Of a stretch of DNA of 64,000 bases, positions 52,612 through 60,654 are shown in pieces. A program made the translations under genes and the position numbers. This stretch comes from Hydrogenobacter sp. (GTDB lineage Bacteria; Aquificota; Aquificia; Aquificales; Aquificaceae), in contig JAPYWJ010000002.1 of NCBI GenBank assembly GCA_028276405.1, positions 1-64,000 on the forward strand. The letters run 5' to 3'. Position 1 is the stretch's first letter; each line of letters opens with the position of its first letter. Below the pieces are notes generated by a model that did no database searches, was not told the origin of the DNA, and saw nothing but the letters and a program-made list of their open reading frames with translations.

Positions 52612-53069
52612 TCTTTTTGCGAGTAAAGAAAACCCAATGTCCCTCCCCATACCATGTGGAGAAAAAACAAAGAAACTTGGCTGGAAAAGGAAGCAGACAT
52701 CATAGCCGTAGAAAACTTAGCACCACCTAAGGAAGTTATAAGAAGAAAAAGTACAACACACACATGCCAAAAAGCTCCAAAGACAATACCCTTTGCCACA
52801 CCCCATTTAAAGGGCAGTCTGCGGTAAACAGCAGGATGTACAAAGAAAAGGGCAAGAACTACCGAGTTTGCCATGTGTCCCAAAACCATGATCACATCCT
52901 CAAAACCGTTGAACATACCAAACTGTTTTATTATGTTCAGATACTCTCTGTAAGTACCAAAAAGCCCCAGAAAGCCGTCCATCATAATATCCACAGCCAT
53001 CATCACATAACCCGCGACCAAAGAAGAAAAAAGGTAGCTGAAAAAGTTCACTTCACTGATCACCCTCAA
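52608..53069 (-). CDS. small polytopic membrane protein, paralogue B
   Basis: A 153-residue protein with four hydrophobic segments, related to the one at 46109-46513: AGYVMMAVDIMMDGFLGLFG, GIVFGAFWHVCVVLFLLITSLGGAKF and FFLHMVWGGTLGFLYS. The shared His in GxxWH and LHxVWGG lie in or near helices and could bind a metal or haem; this is speculation. It overlaps the end of hisZ by four bases and the start lies inside the uvrC end by 17 bases. Confidence 0.65.
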   Translation of the reverse strand: MRVISEVNFFSYLFSSLVAGYVMMAVDIMMDGFLGLFGTYREYLNIIKQFGMFNGFEDVIMVLGHMANSVVLALFFVHPAVYRRLPFKWGVAKGIVFGAFWHVCVVLFLLITSLGGAKFSTAMMSASFSSQVSLFFLHMVWGGTLGFLYSQKD

Positions 53070-54741
53070 GGTACTTTTTTACCTCCTGCTTTATGGCTGG
53101 GTTTATGCCCAGTCTTTTTAACACATCTTCGTCCGCTTTTAGAAGCTCGTAGAGGTTTTCAAAGTTTCTGTATATTATCCTCTTTTTGACCTCACCTATA
53201 CCTTTTATGTAGTCAAGCACATGGTGAGTGTCTTCTTTGAGTTTAAGCTTTCTGCTATAAGAAAGGGCAAAATTGTGCGCTTCGTCCCTTATATAACCAA
53301 ACACTCTGTACAGAATAGGATGGTCTTTTAGACACAGTTCCTTTCCGTCTTCACACAAAAGCATTTCTTCCTGTTTTGCCAAAGCAAAAACTTTTATATC
53401 CATCTGATACTTTCTTTTTACTTCCAGAGCTACATTCATCTGCCCATAACCACCGTCTATTAACCACGCATCAGGCATTATCTCTTCTCCAGCTTTCAAT
53501 CTTTTTGCTCTTCTTTCTAAAACTTCTCTAATAGATGCGTAATCATCTATCTTATTCACGCTTCTGATTTTGTACCTTCTGTACCTTCTTTTATTCATGT
53601 ATCCTTTTTCCCAGACCACACAAGATGCTACAGGATACTCACCGTAAAAGTGAGATACATCAAAACCTTCTATGATGGAAGGAAGTTCCATACGGAGCTT
53701 TTCTCTGAACTCCTTTTCAAGAAGGTTAAGGTCTATGTGATTGCCCATGTTCTCCCTGATGATATCTTCAAGAGCTTTATCGGTAAGTTTGTCTAGTTTC
53801 ACCCTTCCTCTCATCTGGAGCCACTCTTTAACTTCCGGTAAGAGCTCAAAGTTGGTAATCACCTGATGGGGTATGGGGTTAGAGTAATAAAAGCCAAGTA
53901 AAACCTCTTCCTTCTGTTCTTCTTTGTCAAGCAATATGATCTGTTTGTCCACAAGCTTGGAAGACCTTACTAAAAACACACCCAAGAGTTTGCCCATGGA
54001 ATAGAAAATGTCTGCGTTAGGAATGGGAATATTAGAAACCCTTTGCCCTTTTGAAAGGTTCTCAAGAGCCAGTACCTGATCTCTTATCTGGGCACACTTT
54101 TCAAACTTAAGCTCCTTAGAGTAGCGCTCTATGGCAAGGTAAAGTTCAGGAAGCACAAAGGATACATCTCCTGAAAGCAAGCTCGTGGCGGACTTCACAT
54201 TGAGCATGTACTCATCGTGGCTAACATAGCCACAACAAGGTGCACAGCAAAGCCCCAAGTGATAATCCATGCATGGCTCTTTTCTTATAGGCATGGGATC
54301 ACAAGTTCTTAGTTTAAAGAGTTTGTGAACCAACCTTTTTACTTTTTTGGCTTTACCAACGCTGAAGAAAGGTCCAAATACCCTTCCTTGAGATTGCCCT
54401 CTAACCAATTTCAGTGTGGGGTATTTATCTCCTGTTAAGAGTAAAAGAGGATAGCCCCCGCCGTATTTGTAAAGTATATTGTATTTGGGTTTATGAAGCT
54501 GTATAAGGTCCACTTCTAAAGTTAGAGCCTCAAACTCGTTCCTTGTTATGATCCACTCCACATGTTCAGATTCTAGCATGATGGCTCTTTCCTTTGGCTC
54601 TTTTTCACTCTGTCTGTAGTGCTGTAAGAGTCTTTCTTTTAAGTTTTTGGCTTTTCCCACATAAAGAACCTTGTTCCCTTTTTTGAATAGGTAAACACCA
54701 GTTTTTTCTGGCACAGTCTGAATATCTTCTAACCTTATCAT
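53053..54741 (-). CDS. uvrC: excinuclease ABC subunit C
   Basis: A 562-residue dual-incision nuclease of nucleotide excision repair. A GIY-YIG domain (GVYLFKKGNKVLYVGKAKNLKERL, about 15-38), a Cys-rich region (TCDP...CCAPCCGYV), a UVR motif (ELKFEKCAQIRDQVLALE), the RNase H-like nuclease domain (IIEGFDVSHFYGE, WLIDGGYGQMNVA) and C-terminal helix-hairpin-helix motifs. The GIY is GVY here. Slightly shorter than the usual 590-610. TAAAAT ends six bases before the ATG; no Shine-Dalgarno sequence. Confidence 0.95.
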   Translation of the reverse strand: MIRLEDIQTVPEKTGVYLFKKGNKVLYVGKAKNLKERLLQHYRQSEKEPKERAIMLESEHVEWIITRNEFEALTLEVDLIQLHKPKYNILYKYGGGYPLLLLTGDKYPTLKLVRGQSQGRVFGPFFSVGKAKKVKRLVHKLFKLRTCDPMPIRKEPCMDYHLGLCCAPCCGYVSHDEYMLNVKSATSLLSGDVSFVLPELYLAIERYSKELKFEKCAQIRDQVLALENLSKGQRVSNIPIPNADIFYSMGKLLGVFLVRSSKLVDKQIILLDKEEQKEEVLLGFYYSNPIPHQVITNFELLPEVKEWLQMRGRVKLDKLTDKALEDIIRENMGNHIDLNLLEKEFREKLRMELPSIIEGFDVSHFYGEYPVASCVVWEKGYMNKRRYRRYKIRSVNKIDDYASIREVLERRAKRLKAGEEIMPDAWLIDGGYGQMNVALEVKRKYQMDIKVFALAKQEEMLLCEDGKELCLKDHPILYRVFGYIRDEAHNFALSYSRKLKLKEDTHHVLDYIKGIGEVKKRIIYRNFENLYELLKADEDVLKRLGINPAIKQEVKKYLEGDQ

Positions 54742-54792
54742 AATATAATTTTAAGCGGCATCAGGAATTTAGTTATACTTATATGTCGGAAG

Positions 54793-55707
54793 ATGGAGCG
54801 GCTGTTAAAAGTGATAGAAGGTGAGCTCATAAGATATCTTGACCCAGAAGTGAGAGAGGTTTTGGAGGTAGGCAACTATATAGTATCCTCTGGTGGTAAG
54901 AGGATAAGGCCTATCCTTACTTTACTTACCTGTATGGCTCTGGGTGGAGATGAGAGCAAAGTGCATCCTTTAGCTGTAGGTATAGAATACATACATGTAG
55001 CATCCTTGCTTCATGACGATGTAGTCGATGGTGCGGACACAAGAAGAGGTAAACCTTCAGCTAACTTAGTTTTTGGAAACGAGATGTGCGTTCTGACTGG
55101 TGATTACATGTATGCTAAGGCTCTTTGGTTATATTCCGTGTATGGTGATATGAAAAGCATACAGATATTGAGCAAGGCTGTTATGGACATGGCTCAGGGA
55201 CAGGTGCTTGAACTCAAAAGCATAGAAAATGTTATAGATGAAAAAACTTACTTTGACATAATAGACAAAAAAACGGGTGTGCTCTTTGGGGCTAGCATGG
55301 CGGTAGGAGCTCTCATGGCAGGAAGGGAAGATTATGAAGAGTTTTACCGCATAGGTATCAGGGTAGGTAGAGCTTTTCAACTTGTTGACGATGCTTTAGA
55401 CTATGTGGGTTCTCAGGAAAAGCTGGGCAAACCTGTAGGTAATGACTTGAAGGAAGGCAAGTGTACATATCCTCTTATAAGCGTGTTAGACAAACTTGAT
55501 AGAAGAGATGTGGAAAGCTTTTTGAAGAACCGCAACACTGTATGGCTCAGGCAGAAGGTGATAGAGTTAGGTGGAGTTGAAAACACCTATGAGAAGGCAA
55601 AGGTAGAAACAGACCAAGCCTTAGAGGATCTTCACAGGATAGCCGGGAAAGATGCTGTAGAAATCCTCTTTCCTCTCATAATCTCTAGTGTAAAAAGGGA
55701 GAGGTGA
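54793..55707 (+). CDS. ispB: long-chain polyprenyl diphosphate synthase
   Basis: A 304-residue trans-prenyltransferase. GGKRIRPIL (34-42), first Asp-rich motif LLHDDVVDGADTRRGKPS (about 71-88) and second FQLVDDALDYVG (about 195-206). It should make the side chain of the menaquinone or the undecaprenyl/polyprenyl carriers; chain length cannot be set reliably. GGAAG directly abuts the ATG, an odd spacing. It diverges from uvrC and ends flush with the transglycosylase gene. Confidence 0.9.
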   Translation: MERLLKVIEGELIRYLDPEVREVLEVGNYIVSSGGKRIRPILTLLTCMALGGDESKVHPLAVGIEYIHVASLLHDDVVDGADTRRGKPSANLVFGNEMCVLTGDYMYAKALWLYSVYGDMKSIQILSKAVMDMAQGQVLELKSIENVIDEKTYFDIIDKKTGVLFGASMAVGALMAGREDYEEFYRIGIRVGRAFQLVDDALDYVGSQEKLGKPVGNDLKEGKCTYPLISVLDKLDRRDVESFLKNRNTVWLRQKVIELGGVENTYEKAKVETDQALEDLHRIAGKDAVEILFPLIISSVKRER

Positions 55708-56091
55708 TCACCTGTTGGCACTTAGTACTTTGTACACTTTCCATACATAGGTGCTTATATCCCTTGCCTTTTTACCTTTGTTGTAGCAATCAACCGCCTT
55801 CCAGTTAAAGCCATGGTTAGCTATACATTCCTTAAGTATGTAAGCTCCCGCTCTTATGTTTTTACAAACATCCCAAAGGTCTTCTTCTTTTTCTATAATG
55901 CCTAATCTTTTAAGCTTAGGTATATTAGATGAGTTTACCTGCATTATACCTATATCGTAAGTTCCGTTAGAATTCCTATTTAGTGCGTTATACCTTAACC
56001 CGCTCTCCACATAAGCTATTACTACAAGAAGTTTCCTATTTACCTGCATCTCTTGAGAAGCTTTGTCAAAACAAACAGACAACTCAAACAT
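55708..56091 (-). CDS. lytic transglycosylase (SLT domain) without signal peptide
   Basis: A 127-residue single SLT domain. VIAYVESGLRYNALNRN (24-40) with catalytic Glu at about 29, GIMQVNSSNI (48-57) and a closing ACDCYN-like AVDCYNKGKKA match the IagB/VirB1-like group. Such enzymes normally carry an export signal; here an in-frame TAA stands four codons before the ATG and no signal is possible. That TAA belongs to the small membrane gene upstream, which is in the same frame. Two or three Cys residues could form a disulfide if exported. Confidence 0.8.
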   Translation of the reverse strand: MFELSVCFDKASQEMQVNRKLLVVIAYVESGLRYNALNRNSNGTYDIGIMQVNSSNIPKLKRLGIIEKEEDLWDVCKNIRAGAYILKECIANHGFNWKAVDCYNKGKKARDISTYVWKVYKVLSANR

Positions 56092-56103
56092 CTGAATACT
56101 GTT

Positions 56104-56304
56104 TTATAACGGTAATCGCTTCTTCTTTATCCAGAATACAATAACAAAGGCAACGAACAACAAAGTAATGAACACAGATGCGGGCAAGGCTATAACCTTG
56201 TTTATCCTAAGGAATGTGTCAAGCAAGAAAAGAAACAGAAGATAAAAACCATAAACCACTAAAAGGAAAGAAAAAGCTTGCCATAGTTTGCTTAACACAC
56301 TCAA
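56104..56304 (-). CDS. small two-helix membrane protein
   Basis: A 66-residue protein with helices at about 9-30 and 38-58 and a basic end (WIKKKRLPL), so both termini probably face the cytoplasm. Not recognised. It starts one base after the HDAC-like gene and its stop is four codons from the SLT gene in the same frame. Confidence 0.6.
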   Translation of the reverse strand: MSVLSKLWQAFSFLLVVYGFYLLFLFLLDTFLRINKVIALPASVFITLLFVAFVIVFWIKKKRLPL

Positions 56305-56305
56305 G

Positions 56306-57235
56306 TCAAACCTCCAACATGGTCTCCAATGTTATTCTAACACACTCTGCAAGAGCCTTAAGATGGTATCCTCCTTCAAGAGCAAACAAAGATGGGACGC
56401 TCAACTCTTTGCACACATTGAGAATACTTTTGACTATGCTCCTCACGCCTTCTGTGCTAACATTCAGATAGGTCAGAGGGTCATCTTTGTGTATGTCATA
56501 ACCAGCTGATACGAGCACAAACTCGGGGTTAAACTGTCTGACAAGCTCAGGCAGGAGTTTTCCGTATATCTCTTTGTACTCCTCATCGCCGGCACCAGCA
56601 TTAAGGGGCACATTGTAAGTGTATCCCAAACCTTTACCCGCACCCTTCTCCTTGTCTGAACCCGTACCAGGATAAAAGGGATACTCGTGAGTGGAAAAGT
56701 AAAAAACTCTATCCTCTTCATAAAAGCTCTTTTGTGTACCATTTCCGTGATGGGCATCAAAATCTATGATGAACACTCTCTTGAATCCCTTTTGGACAAG
56801 GTACCATCCTCCTACAGCTATGTTGTTAAAAATACAAAAGCCCATAGCCTTTGCACGCTCTGCATGATGACCAGGAGGTCTTATAGCACAAAACACTGTA
56901 TCTACCTCACCCGCAATGAGTTTATCTATACTTTCAAGAACTCCTCCCACCGCATAGAGAGCAGTCTCGTAAGAATCCGCAACTACATAAGTGTCAGGGT
57001 CCAGATAGCCCCCACCAGCTTGACAAAAGTCATGTACCTCCTGTATGTAACCAAGGTCGTGATTTAGAGCCACCTCTTGCACGCTTGCTCTTCTGGGTTT
57101 TATCCTTTTTAAGCTTTTGAACAAGTTATTTCTGTCCAGCTCTTGGATTACACTTATGAGCCTGTCCATGTTTTCTGGATGGTTTTTCCAATTGTGTCTG
57201 AGGTATATATCATCGTAAACAAAACCTGTCCTCAT
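56306..57235 (-). CDS. class II histone-deacetylase family protein
   Basis: A 309-residue Zn deacetylase. CAIRPPGHHAE (116-126, His123/His124), IIDFDAHHGNGTQ (156-168, Asp160 and His162 as zinc ligands), SAGYDIHKDDPL (about 247-258, third ligand) and LEGGYH with the transition-state Tyr. RPPGHHA marks the class II/acetylpolyamine amidohydrolase side, unlike the class I-like HDLP of Aquifex. Likely substrates are acetylated polyamines or small acetyl-amides. TATAAT stands ten bases before the ATG. It shares a 44-base divergent region with the metallo-hydrolase gene. Confidence 0.9.
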   Translation of the reverse strand: MRTGFVYDDIYLRHNWKNHPENMDRLISVIQELDRNNLFKSLKRIKPRRASVQEVALNHDLGYIQEVHDFCQAGGGYLDPDTYVVADSYETALYAVGGVLESIDKLIAGEVDTVFCAIRPPGHHAERAKAMGFCIFNNIAVGGWYLVQKGFKRVFIIDFDAHHGNGTQKSFYEEDRVFYFSTHEYPFYPGTGSDKEKGAGKGLGYTYNVPLNAGAGDEEYKEIYGKLLPELVRQFNPEFVLVSAGYDIHKDDPLTYLNVSTEGVRSIVKSILNVCKELSVPSLFALEGGYHLKALAECVRITLETMLEV

Positions 57236-57250
57236 GAGAAAAAAGATTAT

Positions 57251-57262
57251 ACAAGATCTTGT
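57251..57262. promoter_or_regulatory. 12-bp perfect palindrome between divergent genes
   Basis: ACAAGATCTTGT is a perfect inverted repeat in the 44-base gap between the HDAC-like and metallo-hydrolase starts. It touches the -10 box (57246-57251, TATAAT on the minus strand) of the former and lies just before TATTAT (57267-57272) of the latter, where a dimeric regulator could block both. Confidence 0.4.
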
Positions 57263-57279
57263 GCTATATTATAAAAGTT

Positions 57280-58191
57280 ATGAAGGGTTTAGTGTTTTTG
57301 CTCTTAATTTTTGTCTTTGGCTTTTCTAAGGAGATGAACCTCAAAAAGGTGGAAGATAACATCTACATGGTCAGGGGTGTGGATGAACTGCCATCTTTGG
57401 AAAATGCAGGTTTTATGTCCAACGCTTATGGGGTTTTGACAGAGGAGGGATGGGTGGTTATAGATACACTTTCCACACCTGAGCTTTCAAAAAAATTCCT
57501 TGATCAATTACAGCGCGTAAAAAGAGCACCTGTGAAGTTTGCCATCATAACCCACTACCACCCGGATCATTGGTACGGAGCTAAAACCTTCAAAGATGCA
57601 GGTGCTAAGATGGTAGCACACAGAGGACTTTACGAGCTTTACAAAAGTGGGATAGCAAAGTCTATACTTGAAGAGGCAAATAAAAACTTTAGGGGTCTGT
57701 ACAAAAGCGTCCAGCTGGTAGAACCAGACATAGTGGTGGATAACTACAAAAAGCTAAAGGTGGGCAAGGAGGAATTTGAAATTATAGCCATGACGCCAGC
57801 ACACACCAACAGCGACCTAGTTATATACATGCCAAAAAAGAAAGTTCTCTTTGCAGGTGATTTGGTTTATCAAAAGCGCGTACCTTTTATGGCAGATAGG
57901 AACGCAAGCTCCAAAGGATGGGAGGAAGCTCTGAAAAAGATGAAAAACATGGACATAAAGGTCCTTCTGGGGGGACATAACGACCCTATGGACAAAAGCG
58001 CTATAGACTATACTTTGGGCTACATCACATATCTTAGGCAAAACATAAAGAAGATGAAGGAAGAAGGCAAGTTTATAGATGAGATAAAAGCTACCTTGCA
58101 AGATACTCCTTATAAATCAGATGCCATGTATCAGCAGTTTCACAACGCCAACATATTTAAAGTAGACAGCGAACTGGATGTAGAACCGTGA
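57280..58191 (+). CDS. exported metallo-beta-lactamase-fold hydrolase
   Basis: A 303-residue protein with a signal peptide (1-16, VFLLLIFVFGFS). The zinc motif THYHPDHWYGA (about 86-96), further ligands in GDLV and GGHNDPMD. Domain style matches SoxH-like or quinoprotein-relay MBL proteins of sulfur and methanol oxidisers, so a role in periplasmic thiol or sulfur chemistry is possible. The ATG at 57280 is seven bases after TATTAT. Overlaps rimO by four bases. Confidence 0.85.
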   Translation: MKGLVFLLLIFVFGFSKEMNLKKVEDNIYMVRGVDELPSLENAGFMSNAYGVLTEEGWVVIDTLSTPELSKKFLDQLQRVKRAPVKFAIITHYHPDHWYGAKTFKDAGAKMVAHRGLYELYKSGIAKSILEEANKNFRGLYKSVQLVEPDIVVDNYKKLKVGKEEFEIIAMTPAHTNSDLVIYMPKKKVLFAGDLVYQKRVPFMADRNASSKGWEEALKKMKNMDIKVLLGGHNDPMDKSAIDYTLGYITYLRQNIKKMKEEGKFIDEIKATLQDTPYKSDAMYQQFHNANIFKVDSELDVEP

Positions 58192-59450
58192 AAGTAGGTG
58201 TAATAAGCTTAGGATGTGCCAAAAACCTCGTAGATACGGAAGTTTTACTGGGTAAGCTCAAATCAAGCGGTGTTGCTATCGTAAGTGATCCCAAAAAGGC
58301 GGATGTAATAATCATAAACACATGTGGTTTTATAGAGCCAGCAAAAGCAGAGTCCATAGATACCATACTGGAATTTGCAGAAAGTAAGAAGGTTATAGTA
58401 ATGGGTTGCTTAGTTCAGAGGTACAGAGAGGAGCTGGAAAAGGAGATACCAGAGGCTATTGCTTATTTTGGGACGGAAAGCTGGGATGCTATATTAGAGT
58501 TTCTAAGGCTTGAGCCAAAAGAAGATATCAAAAGAGTCCTTACCACTCCAAGATCTTATGCCTACCTTAAAATATCAGAAGGATGCAATAGGCTTTGCTC
58601 TTTTTGTGCTATACCCACCATAAGGGGAAGACACAGATCAAGACCTATAGAAGAGATAGTTGAAGAAGCCAAATATTTAGCAGACCAAGGCGTAAAGGAG
58701 ATATGCGTAGTTTCTCAGGATACTGCTTACTACGGTAGGGACATATACGGTAGAGCTCATCTTATAAATCTTTTGCAAGAGCTTGAAAAAGTGCAAGGTA
58801 TAAAGTGGATAAGATTGCTCTATCTTTACCCTACGGAGGTAGGAGATGAACTTCTCTATTACATGGCAGATGCGGAGAAGGTGATTCCTTACCTGGACAT
58901 CCCCCTTCAACACATATCCACCAGTGTGCTAAAAAGTATGAGAAGAGGCTACGATGAGAGTTTTGTAAGAACTTTTTTGGACAAGGTGATGAAAGTATTA
59001 CCCCACGCTGTTTTGAGAACTACCTTCATAGTAGGCTATCCTTCCGAAACTCCACAAGACTTTCAAAAGCTTTTGGACTTTGTGCAAGAAGGATACTTCC
59101 ATTGGGTAGGTGTATTTACCTACTACCAAGAGGAAAACACCCACGCATACCCTTTAGGGGACCCTATACCCAAGGAAGAAAAGGAAGCAAGAAAAGGGGA
59201 GCTATTAAAAGTGCAAAAAGAGATAACTTACAAAAAGAACCTACTTATGGTAGGAAAAACCTCTGACCTTTTAGTAGATGGCTTTGATGAAGAGTTAGGC
59301 ATAGTGCCGGTGGGAAGAATTTACGCACAGGCTCCCGAAGTTGATGGCATTACTTATATAGAGTCAGAAAAAGAACTAAAGCCAGGAGATGTGCTAAGGG
59401 TTAAGATAACGCAAGCTAAGGATTATGACCTTGTTGCTGAGCATTCTTAG
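58188..59450 (+). CDS. rimO: ribosomal protein S12 methylthiotransferase
   Basis: A 420-residue radical-SAM enzyme that methylthiolates Asp of ribosomal protein S12. N-terminal UPF0004 cluster cysteines in LGCAKNLVD, NTCGFI and VMGCLVQR; radical-SAM cysteines in CNRLCSFCAIP (about 128-138); a TRAM domain in the last 65 residues. GCAKN and the IRGRHRSRP segment favour RimO over MiaB. Start is GTG, coupled to the preceding gene. Confidence 0.94.
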   Translation: MKVGVISLGCAKNLVDTEVLLGKLKSSGVAIVSDPKKADVIIINTCGFIEPAKAESIDTILEFAESKKVIVMGCLVQRYREELEKEIPEAIAYFGTESWDAILEFLRLEPKEDIKRVLTTPRSYAYLKISEGCNRLCSFCAIPTIRGRHRSRPIEEIVEEAKYLADQGVKEICVVSQDTAYYGRDIYGRAHLINLLQELEKVQGIKWIRLLYLYPTEVGDELLYYMADAEKVIPYLDIPLQHISTSVLKSMRRGYDESFVRTFLDKVMKVLPHAVLRTTFIVGYPSETPQDFQKLLDFVQEGYFHWVGVFTYYQEENTHAYPLGDPIPKEEKEARKGELLKVQKEITYKKNLLMVGKTSDLLVDGFDEELGIVPVGRIYAQAPEVDGITYIESEKELKPGDVLRVKITQAKDYDLVAEHS

Positions 59451-60004
59451 ATCTCTATGCGAGCGAACTTTCTCCTTCCTTCTTCAAACACATCGCCACC
59501 ATATATGTCGTTAGCAACGATCACAGGAAAGTCCTCCACATAGAGCCTTCTTATGGCTTCTGTGCCTAAGTCCTCGTACGCTATTACCTCAGAGGACTTT
59601 ATGCTTTTTGCCAGCAGAACAGCAACACCACCAACAGCAGCAAAGTAAACCGCTTTGTACTTTTTGAGAAGCTCCTTTACCTGCGTGCTTCTGTACCCTT
59701 TACCTATCATACCCTTTAGTCCTAATTTCAAAAGCGGTTCCACATACTTGTCCATTCTAATGGCTGTAGTAGGTCCCGCTGATCCTATCACCTGTCCGGG
59801 CTTGGGTGGAGTAGGTCCCACATAGTATATGACCTGTCCCTTCATGTCAAAGGGTGGCATATCTCCATTGCTTATAGCTTCAACCATCCGCTTATGAGCT
59901 GCATCTCTTGCGGTGTATATGTAGCCATTGAGCAGTACTTTATCACCTACCCTAAGCTCTTCTATAACTTGGTCTGTCAATGGAGTAAAAAGCCTTTTTT
60001 CCAT
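59447..60004 (-). CDS. fumB: fumarate hydratase class I, beta subunit
   Basis: A 185-residue C-terminal-type subunit of the two-subunit Fe-S fumarase, hydrating fumarate or (in the reductive TCA cycle) dehydrating malate. Seen: LRVGDKVLLNGYIYTARDAAHKRM (17-40), IYYVGPTPPKPGQVIGSAGPTTAIRMD and GKGYRS. The alpha subunit with the cluster cysteines is elsewhere. L-tartrate dehydratase beta is the alternative for such sequences, but the reductive TCA setting favours fumarase. CATAAT ends six bases before the ATG. Confidence 0.9.
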   Translation of the reverse strand: MEKRLFTPLTDQVIEELRVGDKVLLNGYIYTARDAAHKRMVEAISNGDMPPFDMKGQVIYYVGPTPPKPGQVIGSAGPTTAIRMDKYVEPLLKLGLKGMIGKGYRSTQVKELLKKYKAVYFAAVGGVAVLLAKSIKSSEVIAYEDLGTEAIRRLYVEDFPVIVANDIYGGDVFEEGRRKFARIEI

Positions 60005-60061
60005 ATGACTATTATGCTTCTTTATGGGAACTTATTATATGATTTGTATCATATATGACCC

Positions 60062-60094
60062 TTTAAACACCGCGGAAAAGTTTTATAATATAAT
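60062..60094 (+). promoter_or_regulatory. promoter of tRNA-Met
   Basis: TTTAAA (60062-60067), 16 bases, TATAAT (60084-60089), with a second overlapping TATAAT at 60089-60094, 11-16 bases before the tRNA. Confidence 0.5.
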
Positions 60095-60105
60095 ATCTGT
60101 CAGTA

Positions 60106-60177
60106 GGGCGCGTAGCTCAATGGCAGAGCGGGCGGCTCATAACCGCCCGGTTGGGGGTTCGAGTCCTCCCGCGCCCA
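60106..60177 (+). tRNA. tRNA-Met (anticodon CAT), probably elongator
   Basis: Cloverleaf: acceptor GGGCGCG/CGCGCCC, D arm GCTC...GAGC, anticodon stem GGCGG/CCGCC with loop CTCATAA, T arm GGGGGTTCGAGTCCTCCC. A72-type mismatch and the three consecutive G:C pairs of initiator tRNA are absent, so it is not fMet. A lysidine-modified tRNA-Ile2 has the same CAT and cannot be fully excluded. The convergent YqaA-like gene ends directly at its 3' end. CCA is not encoded. Confidence 0.9.
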
Positions 60178-60654
60178 CTAACGAACAAACCTTTCCAAAA
60201 GATTTCCAAAAAATACAAAGGCAGATATTCTTAATCCTCTTGCTATGGCGCTTGCAACAAGGAAAGTCATTACAGGCATTTTGAATATGCCAGAAAGCCA
60301 ACAGACCAGCTTATAAGGTTCTCCTAATATAACCGCAAAAAATCCGTACTTATTGAATATGCTCTCTCCCTTCAGATAAAGTCTCTCACCTAAAAAGTGC
60401 TTTACAAAAGCAGAGCCTAGAAAAGTTGCAAGGTAGTAAGCTACCAAAGCACCAAGAAGATTTCCTAAGAAGGCTACAAGACCTGCTATATAAACACTTA
60501 GCTTAAACAGAGGTGCGCTTACTATGAAGGGATAGGGTGGTATGGGTTGAAACAGAGATTCCGTGAAGGATATGAGAAATATAGCCACATAACCGTACTG
60601 GCTAACAAACTCCTGAGTATACCTTTTAAGCTCTGGGAAAAATTGCTCTATCAA
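60178..60654 (-). CDS. YqaA/VTT-domain membrane protein
   Basis: A 158-residue protein of the SNARE-associated/DedA-like VTT family, YqaA branch. FLISFTESLFQPIPPYPFIVSA (about 27-48) holds the conserved E-x-P-P region, NLLGALVAYYLATFLG and GFFAVILGEPYKLVCWLSGIF follow. Role unknown; VTT proteins can move lipids such as polyprenyl phosphate. It overlaps the following metallo-hydrolase by four bases. Confidence 0.82.
   Translation of the reverse strand: MIEQFFPELKRYTQEFVSQYGYVAIFLISFTESLFQPIPPYPFIVSAPLFKLSVYIAGLVAFLGNLLGALVAYYLATFLGSAFVKHFLGERLYLKGESIFNKYGFFAVILGEPYKLVCWLSGIFKMPVMTFLVASAIARGLRISAFVFFGNLLERFVR

Noticed and set aside
60106-60177. Initiator tRNA-fMet
   Set aside because: The first acceptor pair is a normal G:C and the anticodon stem lacks three consecutive G:C pairs next to the loop.
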